Source: Geodermatophilaceae bacterium
GTDB taxonomy: Bacteria > Actinomycetota > Actinomycetes > Mycobacteriales > Geodermatophilaceae
NCBI GenBank assembly: GCA_013813215.1
Contig: JACCSC010000521.1
Location: forward strand, 1-6,549
Direction of reading: 5' to 3'
DNA length: 6,549 nt
The notes under the pieces were generated by a model, which was given only the letters and a program-made list of their open reading frames with translations, was not told where the DNA came from and did no database searches. Within the stretch, counting starts at the first letter, position 1, and every line of letters starts with the position of its first letter. The position numbers were made by a program, and so were the translations under genes. This document shows, one piece after another, positions 6,190 through 6,549 of the stretch.

Positions 6190-6272
6190 CGCGCGCGTTC
6201 CGCGAGAGCGGACTTCGACACCCCTGGAACGCCGTCGAGACGTGTCGAACTCCGCTTTCGAGACGCGTCAGG
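6185..6272. terminator. Large imperfect inverted repeat between convergent icd and cysS, probable bidirectional terminator
   Basis: The outer arms CCTGACGCG (6185-6193) and CGCGTCAGG (6264-6272) are perfect reverse complements over 9 bases. The inner arms, 6203-6221 and 6242-6260, pair over 19 positions with one C-C mismatch (6213/6250) and one G-T pair (6206/6257), enclosing a 20-base loop (6222-6241). An asymmetric internal loop (9 bases left, 3 right) separates the two stems. The icd stop (6187-6189) and the cysS stop (minus strand, 6268-6270) lie opposite each other in the outer stem. No T-tract follows on either strand, as is common for actinobacterial hairpin terminators. The position between two converging genes makes a shared terminator the natural reading. 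A dispersed REP-like repeat is the main alternative. Confidence 0.7.
6235..6269 (+). repeat. Near-perfect 12-base direct repeat within the icd-cysS hairpin
   Basis: TCGAGACGTGTC (6235-6246) and TCGAGACGCGTC (6258-6269) differ at one base and are offset by 23 bases. The second copy runs from the end of the inner right arm into the outer arm and contains the complement of the cysS stop codon. Confidence 0.6.
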
Positions 6273-6549
6273 AGTCCGGGACGGTCCACTCGACGCCGGA
6301 CGGGGTGTCGCGGACCTCGACACCCGCGGCCGCCAGCGCATCCCGTACGGCGTCCGATGTCGCGAAGTCCTTCGCCTCCCGTGCGGAGGCCCGCAGGGCC
6401 AGCAGCGTCTCGACGTACGGCGCGGCCGACGAGCGCGGATCGCGCACACCACGGATCGCCAGCTCGCCCAACCGGACCACCATCGAGCGCAGCAGACCCC
6501 GGGCGTGCTCGCCCTCGTCGGAGGTCAGGGTGTCCGCCGACCAATCGGC
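6268..6549 (-). CDS. cysS: Cysteinyl-tRNA synthetase, C-terminal part, cut by window edge
   Basis: The minus-strand frame is open from the window edge to a TGA (complement of 6268-6270), giving the last 93 residues. The product would charge tRNA-Cys with cysteine in the cytosol. The visible part is the C-terminal helical region of CysRS: PYVETLLALRASAREAKDF (44-62 of the visible part) followed by SDAVRDALAAAGVEVRDTP (65-83) and a short WTVPDS tail. The pattern ALRxxARxxKDFxxSDxxRDxLxxxGVxVxDTPxG is the family's typical ending. The catalytic HIGH and KMSKS motifs lie outside the window. The mycothiol ligase MshC is a paralogue but lacks this tail. The gene converges on icd and shares the hairpin with it. 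Confidence 0.9.
   Translation of the reverse strand, partial: ADWSADTLTSDEGEHARGLLRSMVVRLGELAIRGVRDPRSSAAPYVETLLALRASAREAKDFATSDAVRDALAAAGVEVRDTPSGVEWTVPDS

Noticed and set aside
1..6549. Possible mobile element, phage, CRISPR, defence or biosynthetic system
   Set aside because: All coding space is taken by intact conserved housekeeping genes or window-truncated ones; no transposase, integrase, spaced repeat array or tRNA-associated site is visible.
6268..6549. mshC (cysteine-mycothiol ligase) as alternative to cysS
   Set aside because: The visible C-terminal tail, with the KDFxxSDxxRDxL and VxVRDTPxG patterns, is typical of cysteinyl-tRNA synthetase and is absent from MshC.

Overview
The window is about 72% G+C by eye, with codons ending almost always in G or C and frequent GTG starts. 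It reads as chromosomal core sequence of an actinomycete (Actinomycetota). The gene order perM/DUF6350 - purN - purH - folD - DUF3017 - mdh - icd // cysS, the LDH-like malate dehydrogenase with a GAGFYGS nucleotide loop, and the eukaryote-like type II isocitrate dehydrogenase all fit a Micromonosporales/Cryptosporangiales/Frankiales-type genome. I cannot resolve the genus from sequence alone.

Layout, left to right. Bases 2-610 are the 3' two-thirds or so of a multi-pass membrane protein of the DUF6350/PerM family. purN (633-1238) and purH (1235-2803) overlap by four bases (ATGA). folD (2835-3701) overlaps by four bases (GTGA) with a small two-helix membrane protein of the DUF3017 family (3698-3958). 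mdh (4017-4961) is followed after 13 bases by icd (4975-6189). A large imperfect inverted repeat (6185-6272) separates icd from the 3' end of cysS, which runs on the minus strand and leaves the window (6268-6549). No stretch of more than 300 bases lacks a gene; the largest gaps are about 58 bases (before mdh) and 78 bases (between icd and cysS).

How the genes work together. PurN and PurH catalyse the two 10-formyl-tetrahydrofolate-consuming steps of purine synthesis, and FolD makes that cofactor from methylene-tetrahydrofolate, so the first half is a purine/one-carbon cluster. Mdh and Icd are TCA-cycle dehydrogenases giving NADH and NADPH respectively. Translation signals suggest three transcription units. 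The first gene of each (purN, folD, mdh) lacks a clear Shine-Dalgarno at the preferred start but has a -10-like hexamer 6-7 bases before the start codon, the pattern of leaderless actinobacterial mRNAs. The second genes (purH, DUF3017, icd) have purine-rich ribosome-binding sites. These units are inferred, not shown.

I found no mobile element, CRISPR array, defence system, RNA gene or previously undescribed system; this is an ordinary housekeeping region. The points most worth a second look are the convergent hairpin that contains both neighbouring stop codons, the leaderless-start pattern, the competing mdh starts, and a striking bias in which nearly every GTA trinucleotide is followed by C.
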